Below, piece after piece: positions 18,426 through 26,977 of a stretch of 64,000 bases of DNA. Position 1 is the stretch's first letter. Every line of letters begins with the position of its first letter. The notes below the pieces were generated by a model that was not told the DNA's origin, did not search any database, and was given only the letters and a program-made list of their open reading frames with translations. The stretch comes from Hymenobacter sp. DG25A (GTDB lineage: Bacteria > Bacteroidota > Bacteroidia > Cytophagales > Hymenobacteraceae), in assembly GCF_001280305.1 (NCBI RefSeq), contig NZ_CP012623.1, forward strand, positions 124,001 through 188,000. Reading direction: 5' to 3'. Position numbers and translations under genes: made by a program.

Positions 18426-19829
18426 ATGAGAATGAACGAAAATTTTGAGGACCGGGATGAAGTGCTGGATACCGTGCGCCGCTTTGAGCGCATGTTGACC
18501 AACAATGAGCCGGTGTTTTTTGATCTGGGCGATTTTGAGAACATCATCGACCATTATACCACCCATACCCAGTACGATAAGGCCCTGCGGGCGTGTGAGG
18601 CAGCCATTGCCCAATACCCCTTCAGCACGGAGCTGCTCATCGACCGTTCCCAGGTGCTGGCCATGAAAGGCGAGTATGTGGAGGCGGCCGCGCAGATTGA
18701 AGACGTTGCCCTGCTCGACCCGGACAACCCGGACGTGGCCGTGACGCGCGGTATCATTGCCACGCAGAAAGGGGATTTCTCGGAGGCTGTGGCGTACTTC
18801 CTGAGTGCGCTGGAGCGCGCCCCCGACCGCGACGATATTCACTTCAACCTGGGCCTGGCTTACCAAAGCTGGCTGAAGTTCAAGAGTGCGGCCAAGTACT
18901 ACAAGCAAAGCCTGCGCCTGAACCTGGATAACGAGGTGGCCGTGCAGGAGCTGCTGTACTGCCTGGAAGTATCAGAACGGCTGGAAACCAACCTGGAGTT
19001 TTTCCGCCGCTTCACCGATGATGACCCATACTCCGCTTTAGCCTGGTACAACCTGGGGCAGGCCTACTTCCGCCTGGGCCGGTACGATGATGCCATTGCC
19101 GCTTTCGAGTATGCTATCCTGATTGATGGCAAGTTCTATGATGCGCATGGCTACCTGGCCAGCACCTACGTGAACCAGGAGCATTACCGCAAGGCCATCG
19201 ACGAGTTTCAGCTGAGCTACGAGAAAGACAAGCCCACCGCGGAAGCACTGTGCAACATTGGCGAGTGCCACGAAAAGCTGGCCGAGTGGGACCAGGCACG
19301 CCGCTATTACCAGAAGTCCATTGATATGGATGAGACTATGGACGAGGCGTGGTTTGGAATCGGCATAGTGCTGAGCGCTCAGGACCGCAACTTCGAGGCC
19401 ATTCACTTCTTCCGGCGGGCGGTAAACCTGTACGAGGAAAGTGTGGAGTACTGGCTGGCGCTTGCCACGGCCGAGTACCAGGTGGGCAACATCGTTAGTG
19501 CCATTGAGTGCTATGAAAAAGCCACCCTGGTAGCCCCCGACAACAAAGACGCCTGGCTGAACTGGAGCATCATACTCTACGAGCAGGGCAACTACGACGG
19601 CGCCATTGACCTGATGCGCAATGCCGTGGAAATTCAGCCGGCCGAGGCTGAGCTGCACTACCGCCTGTGCGCCTACCTGCTGGCTGCCGGGCGCTACCGC
19701 GAGGCTTACGAGTGCCTGGAAAACGCCTTGGTGCTGGATTTCGATAAGCACCGACTGCTGTTTGATTATTTCCCCGAGCTGGAGTCGCAGCGCGCCCTGG
19801 CCCGGCTGATTGATCAGTACCGCAAGTAA
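18426..19829 (+). CDS. Tetratricopeptide repeat protein
   Basis: 467 residues from ATG 18426 (MRMNENFEDRDEVLD); an in-frame ATG at 18387 adds 13 residues with no clear support. At least ten TPR helices are visible, for example AWYNLGQAYFRLGRYDDAIA, AHGYLASTYVNQEHYRKAID, ALCNIGECHEKLAEWDQARR and AWLNWSIILYEQGNYDGAID. No signal peptide or enzyme domain. A cytoplasmic scaffold is likely. It follows the SDR gene by 85 bases and precedes a terminator, so it may be the last gene of the polysaccharide unit, but a functional link is inference. Confidence 0.9.
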   Translation: MRMNENFEDRDEVLDTVRRFERMLTNNEPVFFDLGDFENIIDHYTTHTQYDKALRACEAAIAQYPFSTELLIDRSQVLAMKGEYVEAAAQIEDVALLDPDNPDVAVTRGIIATQKGDFSEAVAYFLSALERAPDRDDIHFNLGLAYQSWLKFKSAAKYYKQSLRLNLDNEVAVQELLYCLEVSERLETNLEFFRRFTDDDPYSALAWYNLGQAYFRLGRYDDAIAAFEYAILIDGKFYDAHGYLASTYVNQEHYRKAIDEFQLSYEKDKPTAEALCNIGECHEKLAEWDQARRYYQKSIDMDETMDEAWFGIGIVLSAQDRNFEAIHFFRRAVNLYEESVEYWLALATAEYQVGNIVSAIECYEKATLVAPDNKDAWLNWSIILYEQGNYDGAIDLMRNAVEIQPAEAELHYRLCAYLLAAGRYREAYECLENALVLDFDKHRLLFDYFPELESQRALARLIDQYRK

Positions 19830-19848
19830 CCAGCCGCATAAGACAGAG

Positions 19849-19885
19849 AGCCCGGGAGGTTTGGCATGCGCCGGCTTCCCGGGCT
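19849..19885 (+). terminator. Intrinsic terminator after the TPR gene
   Basis: AGCCCGGGA (19849-19857) pairs with TCCCGGGCT (19877-19885), followed by TCTATCTTTT. Confidence 0.65.
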
Positions 19886-19918
19886 TCTATCTTTTCGGCC
19901 GATATAAAATCTGAACAG

Positions 19919-19926
19919 TACTTTTG
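19919..19926 (+). promoter_or_regulatory. Predicted -7 box of the phosphosulfolactate synthase gene
   Basis: TACTTTTG matches TAnnTTTG exactly, 90 bases before ATG 20017. No clear -33 box. Confidence 0.5.
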
Positions 19927-20016
19927 CGGATCGGATTTACTATTTCCGGGTAGCGGCCCCTGTATTGCCAGCCGGCCTTTCACACCTTTTCACGCCTAAG
20001 TGCTTATTTCCTTCTG

Positions 20017-20850
20017 ATGAACTACGACCTGAACCAAATTCCTGAGCGCACCGCCAAACCCCGCGAACAAGGCTTTACCATGGTAATGGACAAAGGCCTG
20101 AGCGTGCGCGAAGTAGAGGACTTTCTGGAAGTAGGCGCCTCCTACACCGATATTGTTAAGCTGGGCTGGGCTACCTCGTACGTAACGCCTAACCTCAAGC
20201 GCAAGCTGGAAGTGTACAAAGAAGCCGGCATTCCGGTGTACTTCGGCGGTACGCTGTTCGAGGCCTTCATCATCCGCAATCAGTTTGATGACTACCGCCG
20301 CCTGCTCGATACCATGGGCATGGAATATTGCGAGGTATCCGACGGCTCCATTGACCTGGACCACGAGCAAAAGCTGAAGTTCATTCAGACTTTGTCGAAA
20401 GATGTGCGCGTGCTGTCGGAAGTAGGTTCCAAGGATGCTGAAAAGATCATTCCTCCCTACAAGTGGATTCAGCAGATGCGTACCGAGCTGGAAGCCGGCG
20501 CCGAAAAGGTAATTGGTGAAGCTCGCGAAGCCGGCAACGTAGGTCTGTTCCGCAGCACCGGCGAGGTTCGCTCGGGCTTGGTAGAAGAGATTCTGACCCA
20601 GATTCCCTTCGAGAAAATCATCTGGGAAGCGCCCCAGAAAGCACAGCAGGTATGGTTTATCAAGATGCTGGGCGCCAACGTAAACCTGGGCAACATTGCC
20701 CCCAATGAGATTATCTCGCTGGAAACCATTCGGCTGGGTCTGCGCGGCGATACTTTCACGCACTTCCTGGATATGGATAATGTAGCCGAGATGTTCAAGC
20801 CTGAAGTGAAGGCTCCCGGCAAGCCCGGTACCTCCATGCCACGAGGCTAA
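20017..20850 (+). CDS. comA: Phosphosulfolactate synthase (ComA family)
   Basis: 277 residues, a single TIM-barrel domain. Family motifs: GFTMVMDKGLSVREVEDFLE near residue 20, VKLGWATSYV near 47, PVYFGGTLFEAF near 74, CEVSDGSIDL near 103, VLSEVGSKD near 131, and NVNLGNIAPNEIISLETIR near 227. The archetype adds sulfite to phosphoenolpyruvate to give (R)-phosphosulfolactate in coenzyme M synthesis. Coenzyme M is not expected here; in Bacteroidota a role in supplying sulfopyruvate/cysteate for sulfonolipids is a plausible inference. No comB or comC lies next to it. Own promoter and terminator, so monocistronic. Confidence 0.88.
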   Translation: MNYDLNQIPERTAKPREQGFTMVMDKGLSVREVEDFLEVGASYTDIVKLGWATSYVTPNLKRKLEVYKEAGIPVYFGGTLFEAFIIRNQFDDYRRLLDTMGMEYCEVSDGSIDLDHEQKLKFIQTLSKDVRVLSEVGSKDAEKIIPPYKWIQQMRTELEAGAEKVIGEAREAGNVGLFRSTGEVRSGLVEEILTQIPFEKIIWEAPQKAQQVWFIKMLGANVNLGNIAPNEIISLETIRLGLRGDTFTHFLDMDNVAEMFKPEVKAPGKPGTSMPRG

Positions 20851-20861
20851 GTCAGACTATC

Positions 20862-20895
20862 AAAAACCCGCTTCCCTGGCCGGAAGCGGGTTTTT
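20862..20895 (+). terminator. Intrinsic terminator after phosphosulfolactate synthase
   Basis: Perfect inverted repeat AAAAACCCGCTTCC / GGAAGCGGGTTTTT, loop CTGGCC approx., then TTCTT. Confidence 0.88.
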
Positions 20896-20921
20896 TCTTG
20901 CCCATTTGATTTCAAATTGCT

Positions 20922-21809
20922 ATGCTTTTTCGCTTGTTACTCTCTTTCTGGCTGATGCTTTTCTCAGGGGCGGCTATGGCGCAGGCTACGGGCCGCGTAG
21001 AGCACCTGCCGGATTTCCCCTCGAAGTTTGTGCAGCCGCGCAACGTGGATGTGTGGCTGCCCGAGGGATATGCGCCCGGCAAAAAATACCCGGTGCTGTA
21101 CATGCACGATGGCCAGAACCTGTTCAGCCCCAAAACCTCCTACGGCGGCGTGGCCTGGGAAGTAGATAGTGTGCTCACGCAGCTGCAGCGGGATAAAAAA
21201 GTGCCGGCCTGCATCGTGGTGGGCATCTGGAACTCGCCCAAACGGTTTGCCGAGTACGCACCCGAAAAGCCGTTTAATATGATGCCAGCGGAGCGGCAGG
21301 AGGCCATTAAGCAGGAGCGGCAGTCTGAGTCATTGGCGGATGCTTACCTGAAGTTCATCGTGGAAGAGCTGAAGCCCTACATCGACCAGCATTACCAGAC
21401 CCGGCCCGACCGTAAGCACACCTTCATCATGGGTTCCAGCATGGGCGGGCTCATCTCGCTGTATGCCGCGCTGGAATACCCCAAGGTGTTTGGTGGAGCA
21501 GGCTGCGTTTCCACGCACTGGCCCCTGAGTCTGAAAACGAATACTCCGGACTTTACCGATGCTATGGTGCGGTATATGGCGCAGAAGCTGCCGCGCCGCC
21601 ACAAGCCCCGCCTGTATTTCGATTATGGCACCGCCACGCTGGATAGCTGGTATGAGCCCCACCAGCAGCGCATAGATTCCGTCCTGCGCGCCCAAGGCTA
21701 CGATGCCCGCCACTGGCAAACCCGCCGCTTTGAAGGAGCCTCCCACAACGAAGCCTCCTGGCAGCAGCGCCTGGCTATTCCGCTGGAGTTTCTGCTCGGG
21801 AAGAAATAG
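20922..21809 (+). CDS. Exported alpha/beta-hydrolase, esterase D/Fes-like
   Basis: 295 residues. Signal peptide MLFRLLLSFWLMLFSGAAMA ending in Q. The esterase (PF00756-type) fold shows PVLYMHDGQNLF near residue 61, the nucleophile Ser in FIMGSSMGGLISLYAALEYP near 170, and a probable catalytic His in FEGASHNEASW near 270. Relatives hydrolyse ferric enterobactin, S-formylglutathione or acylated carbohydrates. No neighbouring gene fixes the substrate. Probably periplasmic. Confidence 0.85.
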   Translation: MLFRLLLSFWLMLFSGAAMAQATGRVEHLPDFPSKFVQPRNVDVWLPEGYAPGKKYPVLYMHDGQNLFSPKTSYGGVAWEVDSVLTQLQRDKKVPACIVVGIWNSPKRFAEYAPEKPFNMMPAERQEAIKQERQSESLADAYLKFIVEELKPYIDQHYQTRPDRKHTFIMGSSMGGLISLYAALEYPKVFGGAGCVSTHWPLSLKTNTPDFTDAMVRYMAQKLPRRHKPRLYFDYGTATLDSWYEPHQQRIDSVLRAQGYDARHWQTRRFEGASHNEASWQQRLAIPLEFLLGKK

Positions 21810-21810
21810 C

Positions 21811-21915
21811 AGTAGCGCGAAGCTCCAGCTTCGCGTAAGAGCAACGCGAGTTCTAACACCCGCAGACGTCTGCTACTCGCTTCGCTCGTACGCGAAGCCG
21901 GAGCTTCGCGCTACT
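21811..21915. repeat. Nested palindromic intergenic element
   Basis: Outer arms 21811-21837 and 21889-21915 are 27-base inverted repeats with one mismatch. Each arm contains its own hairpin, for example CGCGAAGCT, CC, AGCTTCGCG. The centre holds GCAGACGTCTGC, a perfect 12-base palindrome (21862-21873). It lies immediately after the esterase stop and before the spermidine-synthase-like gene. A REP/BIME-like mobile palindrome or a strong terminator are the two readings. Confidence 0.75.
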
Positions 21916-21942
21916 TTTTGCATTCCCATTACCTTGCAGTCT

Positions 21943-22590
21943 ATGAAAAAGGCATTGAGCTATCTGTACCCGTTCACGCGCAAGGTGCCCTCCACTTATA
22001 ATGGGGAGTTGGAAGTCTCCCTGTACCGGGGGCGCAAGGTGCTGGACTCGCGCACGGCCAACTATTCCTACGGCTCTTTGCAGCGAGTGCTGCGCTTTGG
22101 CTTGCAGCAGATTTCGCTGGCTGGCTGCCGGCGTATTCTGCTGCTGGGGCTGGGCGGCGGCTCCGTTATCCAAACGCTGCGGGAGGATTTCGACTACCAA
22201 AACCACATTACCGCCGTCGATTTTGATCCGCTGGTGATAGAGCTGGCGGCGCAGGAATTTGGCATTGAACCCGGCCCGCGCCTGCAGATTGTGTGCGCCG
22301 ATGCCTTTGCCTACGTGCACGACTCACACCCGCCCTTTGATCTGGTGCTGGTGGATCTGTTTGTGGACAGCACCATTCAGGAAGGCGTGTTTGCGCCGGC
22401 ATTCTGGCAGAACGTATTTCGGCTGTTGCGCCCCGGCGGCCAGGTATTGCTGAATACCCTGCAAGGCGCAGTGCCGGCCGGCGCGCTGCAGCAACTGCAG
22501 GAGGCAGTGCAGGTTTTGGGCGGTACCGTCAGGCTGTTTCCGAAGGTGGAAAAGCTGAACCTGCTGGTGCTGGTCCAGAAGCCAGCCTAA
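21943..22590 (+). CDS. Spermidine-synthase-like SAM-fold protein
   Basis: 215 residues from ATG 21943 (MKKALSYLYPFTRKVPSTYN). A longer reading back to 21703 would run through the esterase and the palindrome and is rejected. The Rossmann-like fold shows ILLLGLGGGSVIQTL near 65, ITAVDFDPLVIELA near 89, LQIVCADAFAYV near 112 and FDLVLVDLFVDS near 129, like polyamine synthases and spermine-synthase-like methyltransferases. It is shorter than true SpeE (about 280), lacking most of the N-terminal beta domain, and no speD is adjacent, so polyamine synthesis is uncertain. Confidence 0.75.
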   Translation: MKKALSYLYPFTRKVPSTYNGELEVSLYRGRKVLDSRTANYSYGSLQRVLRFGLQQISLAGCRRILLLGLGGGSVIQTLREDFDYQNHITAVDFDPLVIELAAQEFGIEPGPRLQIVCADAFAYVHDSHPPFDLVLVDLFVDSTIQEGVFAPAFWQNVFRLLRPGGQVLLNTLQGAVPAGALQQLQEAVQVLGGTVRLFPKVEKLNLLVLVQKPA

Positions 22591-22690
22591 AGGTGCCGCT
22601 AACCCGGCGGGAAATACTTTTCCGGGACTTTAGCGGCAGCCTGTTTTCTTTGTAGAAATATTCCGCCGCTTTTTCAGTCGTTTGCGCCTT

Positions 22691-23365
22691 ATGGAGATTA
22701 TTAAGCACTTTTTTGACCTGGTTCTGCACCTCGATAAAACCCTCGTGGATGTGGTGCTGCAATACGGGACGCTGACGTACCTGATTCTGTTTCTCATCAT
22801 CTTCACAGAAACCGGGGTGGTCGTTTTTCCATTCCTGCCCGGTGATTCGCTGCTGTTTGTGGCCGGCACGCTGGCCGCGCAGCCCGTGGCCGCCGGCTCG
22901 CCGGAAACCCTGCTTAACGTGTGGTATCTGATGCCCCTGCTGTTTGTAGCCGCTTTTCTGGGGGATAACCTCAACTACTTTATTGGCGACTACCTGGGGC
23001 CGCGCGTGTTCCGCGAAAACTACAAGCTGCTCAACCGCAAATACTTGGACCAGACCCAGGCCTTCTATGCCAAGCATGGTGGCAAAACCATCATTATGGC
23101 CCGCTTTGTCCCTATTGTGCGCACGTTTGCTCCCTTTGTGGCCGGCGTAGGCACCATGAAGTACAGCTACTTCATCAGCTACAGCATTGGCGGCGCGCTG
23201 CTGTGGGTGGTTTCCCTCACCATGGCCGGCTATTTGTTTGGCAACATCCCGGTGGTGCGCGACAACTTCACGCTGGTGATTTACGGCATTATTCTGCTGT
23301 CTATTCTGCCGCCGCTGTTCCAGTTTCTCAAAAGCAAGTTTGCGGCGCGCCCTACCAGCGCCTAG
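22691..23365 (+). CDS. DedA family membrane protein
   Basis: 224 residues from ATG 22691 (MEIIKHFFDLVLHLDKTLVD). DedA (SNARE-associated) motifs: ETGVVVFPFLPGDSLLFVAG near residue 42, AAFLGDNLNYFIGDYLGPRV near 93, and ARFVPIVRTFAPFVAGVG near 138 with the conserved Arg residues. Five to six hydrophobic segments. DedA proteins are inner-membrane transporters proposed to flip polyprenyl phosphate or phospholipids and are needed for membrane homeostasis. Confidence 0.9.
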   Translation: MEIIKHFFDLVLHLDKTLVDVVLQYGTLTYLILFLIIFTETGVVVFPFLPGDSLLFVAGTLAAQPVAAGSPETLLNVWYLMPLLFVAAFLGDNLNYFIGDYLGPRVFRENYKLLNRKYLDQTQAFYAKHGGKTIIMARFVPIVRTFAPFVAGVGTMKYSYFISYSIGGALLWVVSLTMAGYLFGNIPVVRDNFTLVIYGIILLSILPPLFQFLKSKFAARPTSA

Positions 23366-23386
23366 AAAAAATAGTATTTACTAAAG

Positions 23387-23424
23387 AAACCGCCCGGCCC
23401 TCATAGGTACCGGGCGGTTTTTTT
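23387..23424 (+). terminator. Intrinsic terminator after the DedA gene
   Basis: AAACCGCCCGG (23387-23397) pairs with CCGGGCGGTTT (23410-23420), followed by TTTT. Confidence 0.88.
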
Positions 23425-23461
23425 GTTGCTTTGGATGTGCTTAGCTAGAAAAGCACTGCCT

Positions 23462-24202
23462 ATGAGGGAATTTGGATTGATTGGTCGCTCTTTGGAGCAT
23501 TCTTTTTCGCAGACGTACTTCACCCAGAAGTTTGATAACCTGGGTTTGAGCGACCATCGGTACGAGCTGTTTGAGCTGTATTCTATTACGGAGCTGCCCA
23601 CGCTTTTGGCGCAGCATCCGGAGCTGAAGGGCCTCAACGTCACCATTCCCTACAAAGAGCAGGTGTGGACGTACCTGGATGAAATGTCGCCGATTGCGGC
23701 GCGCATTGGGGCGGTAAACGTAATTGAGTTTGCGCCGGATGGCCGCCGCATTGGCCACAACACCGACTATATAGGGTTCCAGGAATCGGTGAGGCGCTTT
23801 TACCCGGCGCGCGGCGACGATGCCGGCGCGCTGATTCTGGGCACGGGCGGCGCGGCCAAAGCCGTAGAAACCGCCCTGCGCGACCTGGGCATCCGGTGCT
23901 GGCTGGTCTCGCGCAACTCCCTGGCCGCCGGCCTCACCTACGCCGACCTTTCTCCTTCTTTGCTGGAGGCGCATACGCTTATCATCAACACCACGCCCCT
24001 GGGCACCTACCCCAATGTGGCCGAGTGCCCCACCATACCCTACGAGCACCTCACGGAGCGCCACTACCTCTACGACCTGATCTACAACCCCGGCGAAACC
24101 CTCTTTATGCAGAAAGGCCGCGAAATGGGTGCCCACACCAAAAACGGCTTCGAAATGCTCTGCCTGCAGGCCGAAGCCGCCTGGGCTATCTGGAATAAAT
24201 AA
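23462..24202 (+). CDS. aroE: Shikimate dehydrogenase
   Basis: 246 residues from ATG 23462 (MREFGLIGRSLEHSFSQTYF). An earlier TTG-type start at 23423 lies inside the terminator of the previous gene. Motifs: SFSQTYF for shikimate binding near residue 13, NVTIPYKEQV with the catalytic Lys near 58-68, HNTDYIGFQ near 100, the NADP loop ILGTGGAAKAVE near 122, and KNGFEMLCLQA near 223. It reduces 3-dehydroshikimate with NADPH in aromatic amino acid synthesis. Length is slightly short, as usual in this phylum. No other aro genes adjacent. Confidence 0.93.
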   Translation: MREFGLIGRSLEHSFSQTYFTQKFDNLGLSDHRYELFELYSITELPTLLAQHPELKGLNVTIPYKEQVWTYLDEMSPIAARIGAVNVIEFAPDGRRIGHNTDYIGFQESVRRFYPARGDDAGALILGTGGAAKAVETALRDLGIRCWLVSRNSLAAGLTYADLSPSLLEAHTLIINTTPLGTYPNVAECPTIPYEHLTERHYLYDLIYNPGETLFMQKGREMGAHTKNGFEMLCLQAEAAWAIWNK

Positions 24203-24237
24203 GCGGCTACTTAAAGTAGAAGCAGTATTAAACAGAA

Positions 24238-24341
24238 CTGTCATCCTGAGCAAAGCGAAGGACCTTATCACCGAAGAACGAGTCGTTGTTACGATGGTCG
24301 TTCTCACATGATAAGGTCCTTCGCTTTGCTCAGGATGACAG
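24238..24341. repeat. REP-like long inverted repeat, copy 1
   Basis: Arms of 33 bases, 24238-24270 and 24309-24341, are exact reverse complements (outer end CTGTCATCCTGAGCAAAGCG). The 38-base centre has an inner stem GAACGA / TCGTTC and the string ACGAGTCGTT. The same element, with a different four-base segment in the arms, is at 58910-59013. It lies between the converging aroE and TonB receptor genes. Confidence 0.9.
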
Positions 24342-24413
24342 CTTTTTATTTAACAGATATAGTAAAACAGATATAGTAAACAGGTATGGTAAGCTGTTTA
24401 AAGCCTGACGATA

Positions 24414-24703
24414 CTATTGCTGGCCGCCGCCGCCTTCACCCTGCTTCTGGTCGTCGTTGCGGATGCTGCGGGCGGGGCGCTTGGGCTTGTTCTCCAGCTT
24501 ACCGAAACGGTAGCTGAAGGCGGCCCGCACGCCACGGTTGTACACGTAGGTGGTGTTGGTGGAGCGGGAACGGCCGTTGTCGAAGTCGTTTTCCAGCTTG
24601 ACGTAGCGCGAGAAGGGGTTATCAGCATTCAGCGTCAGATCGGCCTTGCCTTTCAGCATTTCCTTACGCAGGCCAATGGAGTACATCTGCCAGGGCGAGT
24701 TTT
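24414..24703 (-). pseudogene. Out-of-frame C-terminal end of the TonB-dependent receptor
   Basis: After the break near 24700 a different frame continues the barrel: WQMYSIGLRKEMLKGKADL, TLNADNPFSRYVKLEND and the final strand VYNRGVRAAFSYRFGKLENK, then a Gly/Gln-rich tail and a TAG at 24414. The segment has the closing strands and terminal aromatic pattern expected for the upstream receptor and has no start of its own that would make an exported protein. It is therefore the displaced end of that gene, not an independent gene. Confidence 0.8.
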
Positions 24704-26977
24704 GCCTTGCAGCTGAATACGCGGCGAGTTTAGCATGCCGAAGAACTGCAGGCTGAAGCCCTTCTCAAACTTGTAGCCGGAGTTGATATTGGCCGAGTAA
24801 ACGAAGCCTGAGTTGCTGGTGTTCAGCGCCTTGCTGTTCAGGTACACGTAAAACAGGCTCACGTTGCCACTGATGTCCCATTTAGGCAGCGGTTTCACGG
24901 AGCCGAACAGGTTAGTACCGTAAGTCTGGTTGCGGGCTACGTTGCCGAAGGTGGAAACCACCCGACCCTGATTATCGGTGCGGTAAATGCGCTCAATGGC
25001 GTTGTTGGTCTGCCGGGAGTAGGCTGATATGTTGATGACCGAGCCCTTCACGAAGGTATTCCAGTTCACCTCGTAGTTGTCGGTGAATTCGGCGTCCAGC
25101 TCTGGGTTGCCCTCCGAGATGTTGCGCGGGTCAGTTTCGTTGCGGTAGGGGTTCAGGTAAAAAATGCTGGGGCGCTGAATGCGGCGCGAGTAGCTCAGGC
25201 GGATGGTGGAGCCTTGCTGCTTGAGGTTGCGCGTAAGGGCCACGTTGGGGAGCAGGTTGGTAAACGTGAGGCTGAACGGGCTGTCCTGGTTCTCAAAATC
25301 ACCTTCCAGGTCGGTGCGTTCCACGCGGGCGCCTAGGCGCACGTTGTATTTCTTGCCCAGGCTGGTGGCATAGGTAGCGTAGCCGGCCATCACATCCTGA
25401 TCATAGGTGTACTTGTTGGTGAGGCTGGGCACCTCGGCAAACTCGCCAGTATTTAAATCAGTGCGGCTTACGCGGAAGTCACTTTCTACCCGCCGCTGAA
25501 TCAGCTTGCCCCCGAACTCCACCGTCTGCTTTTCGCCGATGGGATGCACATAGTCGGTTTGCAGGGTGTTTTCCTGGTTACTGGCAATGTTGGGGCTGTA
25601 CTCCTCAAACGTGGGCGTGGTGCCCGCGTAGTCCAGCGGAAACTGGTCTACATTGTAGTAGCGGTTGTTGTTGTTGCGGTTGTGCTGTGCCAGTACCGAC
25701 CACTCGCGTCGGCTGCTGGGCCCAAAGGTGCGGGTATACGTGCCGGTCAGGTCATAGCTCCGGATCTGGAACTTCTGATCAAAGTCGCGGGTGTAGTTGC
25801 CGAACAGTGGGTTGCTGTTATCCGGCTCGCCGGCATCCAGGGTGTAGGTGTTGTAGATATCCGCGTTGTTGCGGTGCTGAAACATGTTGCCGTTCAGCGA
25901 CAGGCTGAAGCTGTGGTTGGTAGCCGGCTCGTATTCCAGCCCGATGCGGGCGTTGCCGCCGCCACCCTGGGCGCGGCCTTCATTGCGCTGCAGCAGCCGG
26001 CCCGTGGTGGTAATGCCGTCGGCGCTTACCACGTCCCGGTCTTCGCGGTCCACCTCCTGCACGCCAGGAGAGTAGTGCATCCAGCCATTGGCCGATGACG
26101 ACAACCCAAGCTTGCCTTTGCGTGCGTTCAGAGCCAGGTTACCGTTGGAGTTCCGGGTGCCCACGGCCAGGCCTACGTTGCCGTTAATGCCCTGCAGGTT
26201 GTTTTCCTTCAGTACAATGTTGATGATACCGGCGGAGCCTTCGGCATCGTACTTGGCCGAAGGAGAGGTAATCACCTCCACGTTTTTAATCTGGTCGGCG
26301 GGCAGCTGTTTCAGGGCTTCGGCTATGTCGCCGGCCATCACGGAGGAGGGCTTGCCGTTGATGAGCACGCGCACGTTGCCGGAGCCGCGCAGCTGCAGGT
26401 TGCCATCGGGGTCTACGCTCACCATGGGGGCTTTGCGCAGCACGTCGGCGGCGGTGCCGCCTTTGTTGGTGTTGTCCTGGGCCGCGTTATACACTAGGCG
26501 GTCAGGCTTGCTTTCTACTACCGGCCGCTCACCCGTTACGGTTACTTCATTGAGCTGCTTGGCCTGCGAAGTGAGGGCCACGGTGCCTAGGTCGAGGCTC
26601 ATCTTGCCCTCCTGCAGGGAAATAGCCTGTACCTGGCTGCCATAGCCAATAAAGCTGATGGACAAGCGGTAGGAACCGGCCGCCAGTCCTTTCAGCGTGA
26701 AGCGGCCTTTTTCGTCGGCTACGGTGCCATCCAGGGGCTGCTCGCCTACGGGCGGCAGTACCGTAATGGTGGCAAACTCAACGGGCTGCCGGGTGGTAGC
26801 ATCCAGCACGGTGCCGCTGATGCGGCCGGTGCCTTTGGCGGCCGGGGCCAGCGTAAGGGCTGGGGCGGCGCCCGCCGGGCGCGCTGCTCCGGGTGCTGCC
26901 GGGGCTGTGCCTTGAGCCGCGGCCATGTGCGTAATGAACGTAGTGCCGACCAGCAGCAACGCGGAAAGGTGTTTCAT
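24653..26977 (-). CDS. TonB-dependent outer-membrane receptor (carboxypeptidase-regulatory plus OMP_b-brl type), frameshifted near its end
   Basis: 774 residues in the open frame. Signal peptide MKHLSALLLVGTTFITHMAAA; Pro/Ala-rich linker; carboxypeptidase-regulatory-like domain near 50-135 (ISGTVLDATTRQPVEFATIT, GRFTLKGLAAGSYRLSISFI); plug domain near 145-250 (GGTAADVLRKAPMVSVDPDG, VRVLINGKPSSVMAGD, EGSAGIINIVLKEN); then the large barrel. About 95 C-terminal residues continue in another frame at 24414-24703; one missing base in the CGCCCTGG context around 24700 would restore them. This may be a real null or phase-variant allele or a base-call error. Substrate unknown. A -7 box (TAACTTTG) lies at 27139. 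Confidence 0.85.
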   Translation of the reverse strand: MKHLSALLLVGTTFITHMAAAQGTAPAAPGAARPAGAAPALTLAPAAKGTGRISGTVLDATTRQPVEFATITVLPPVGEQPLDGTVADEKGRFTLKGLAAGSYRLSISFIGYGSQVQAISLQEGKMSLDLGTVALTSQAKQLNEVTVTGERPVVESKPDRLVYNAAQDNTNKGGTAADVLRKAPMVSVDPDGNLQLRGSGNVRVLINGKPSSVMAGDIAEALKQLPADQIKNVEVITSPSAKYDAEGSAGIINIVLKENNLQGINGNVGLAVGTRNSNGNLALNARKGKLGLSSSANGWMHYSPGVQEVDREDRDVVSADGITTTGRLLQRNEGRAQGGGGNARIGLEYEPATNHSFSLSLNGNMFQHRNNADIYNTYTLDAGEPDNSNPLFGNYTRDFDQKFQIRSYDLTGTYTRTFGPSSRREWSVLAQHNRNNNNRYYNVDQFPLDYAGTTPTFEEYSPNIASNQENTLQTDYVHPIGEKQTVEFGGKLIQRRVESDFRVSRTDLNTGEFAEVPSLTNKYTYDQDVMAGYATYATSLGKKYNVRLGARVERTDLEGDFENQDSPFSLTFTNLLPNVALTRNLKQQGSTIRLSYSRRIQRPSIFYLNPYRNETDPRNISEGNPELDAEFTDNYEVNWNTFVKGSVINISAYSRQTNNAIERIYRTDNQGRVVSTFGNVARNQTYGTNLFGSVKPLPKWDISGNVSLFYVYLNSKALNTSNSGFVYSANINSGYKFEKGFSLQFFGMLNSPRIQLQGKTRPGRCTPLACVRKC

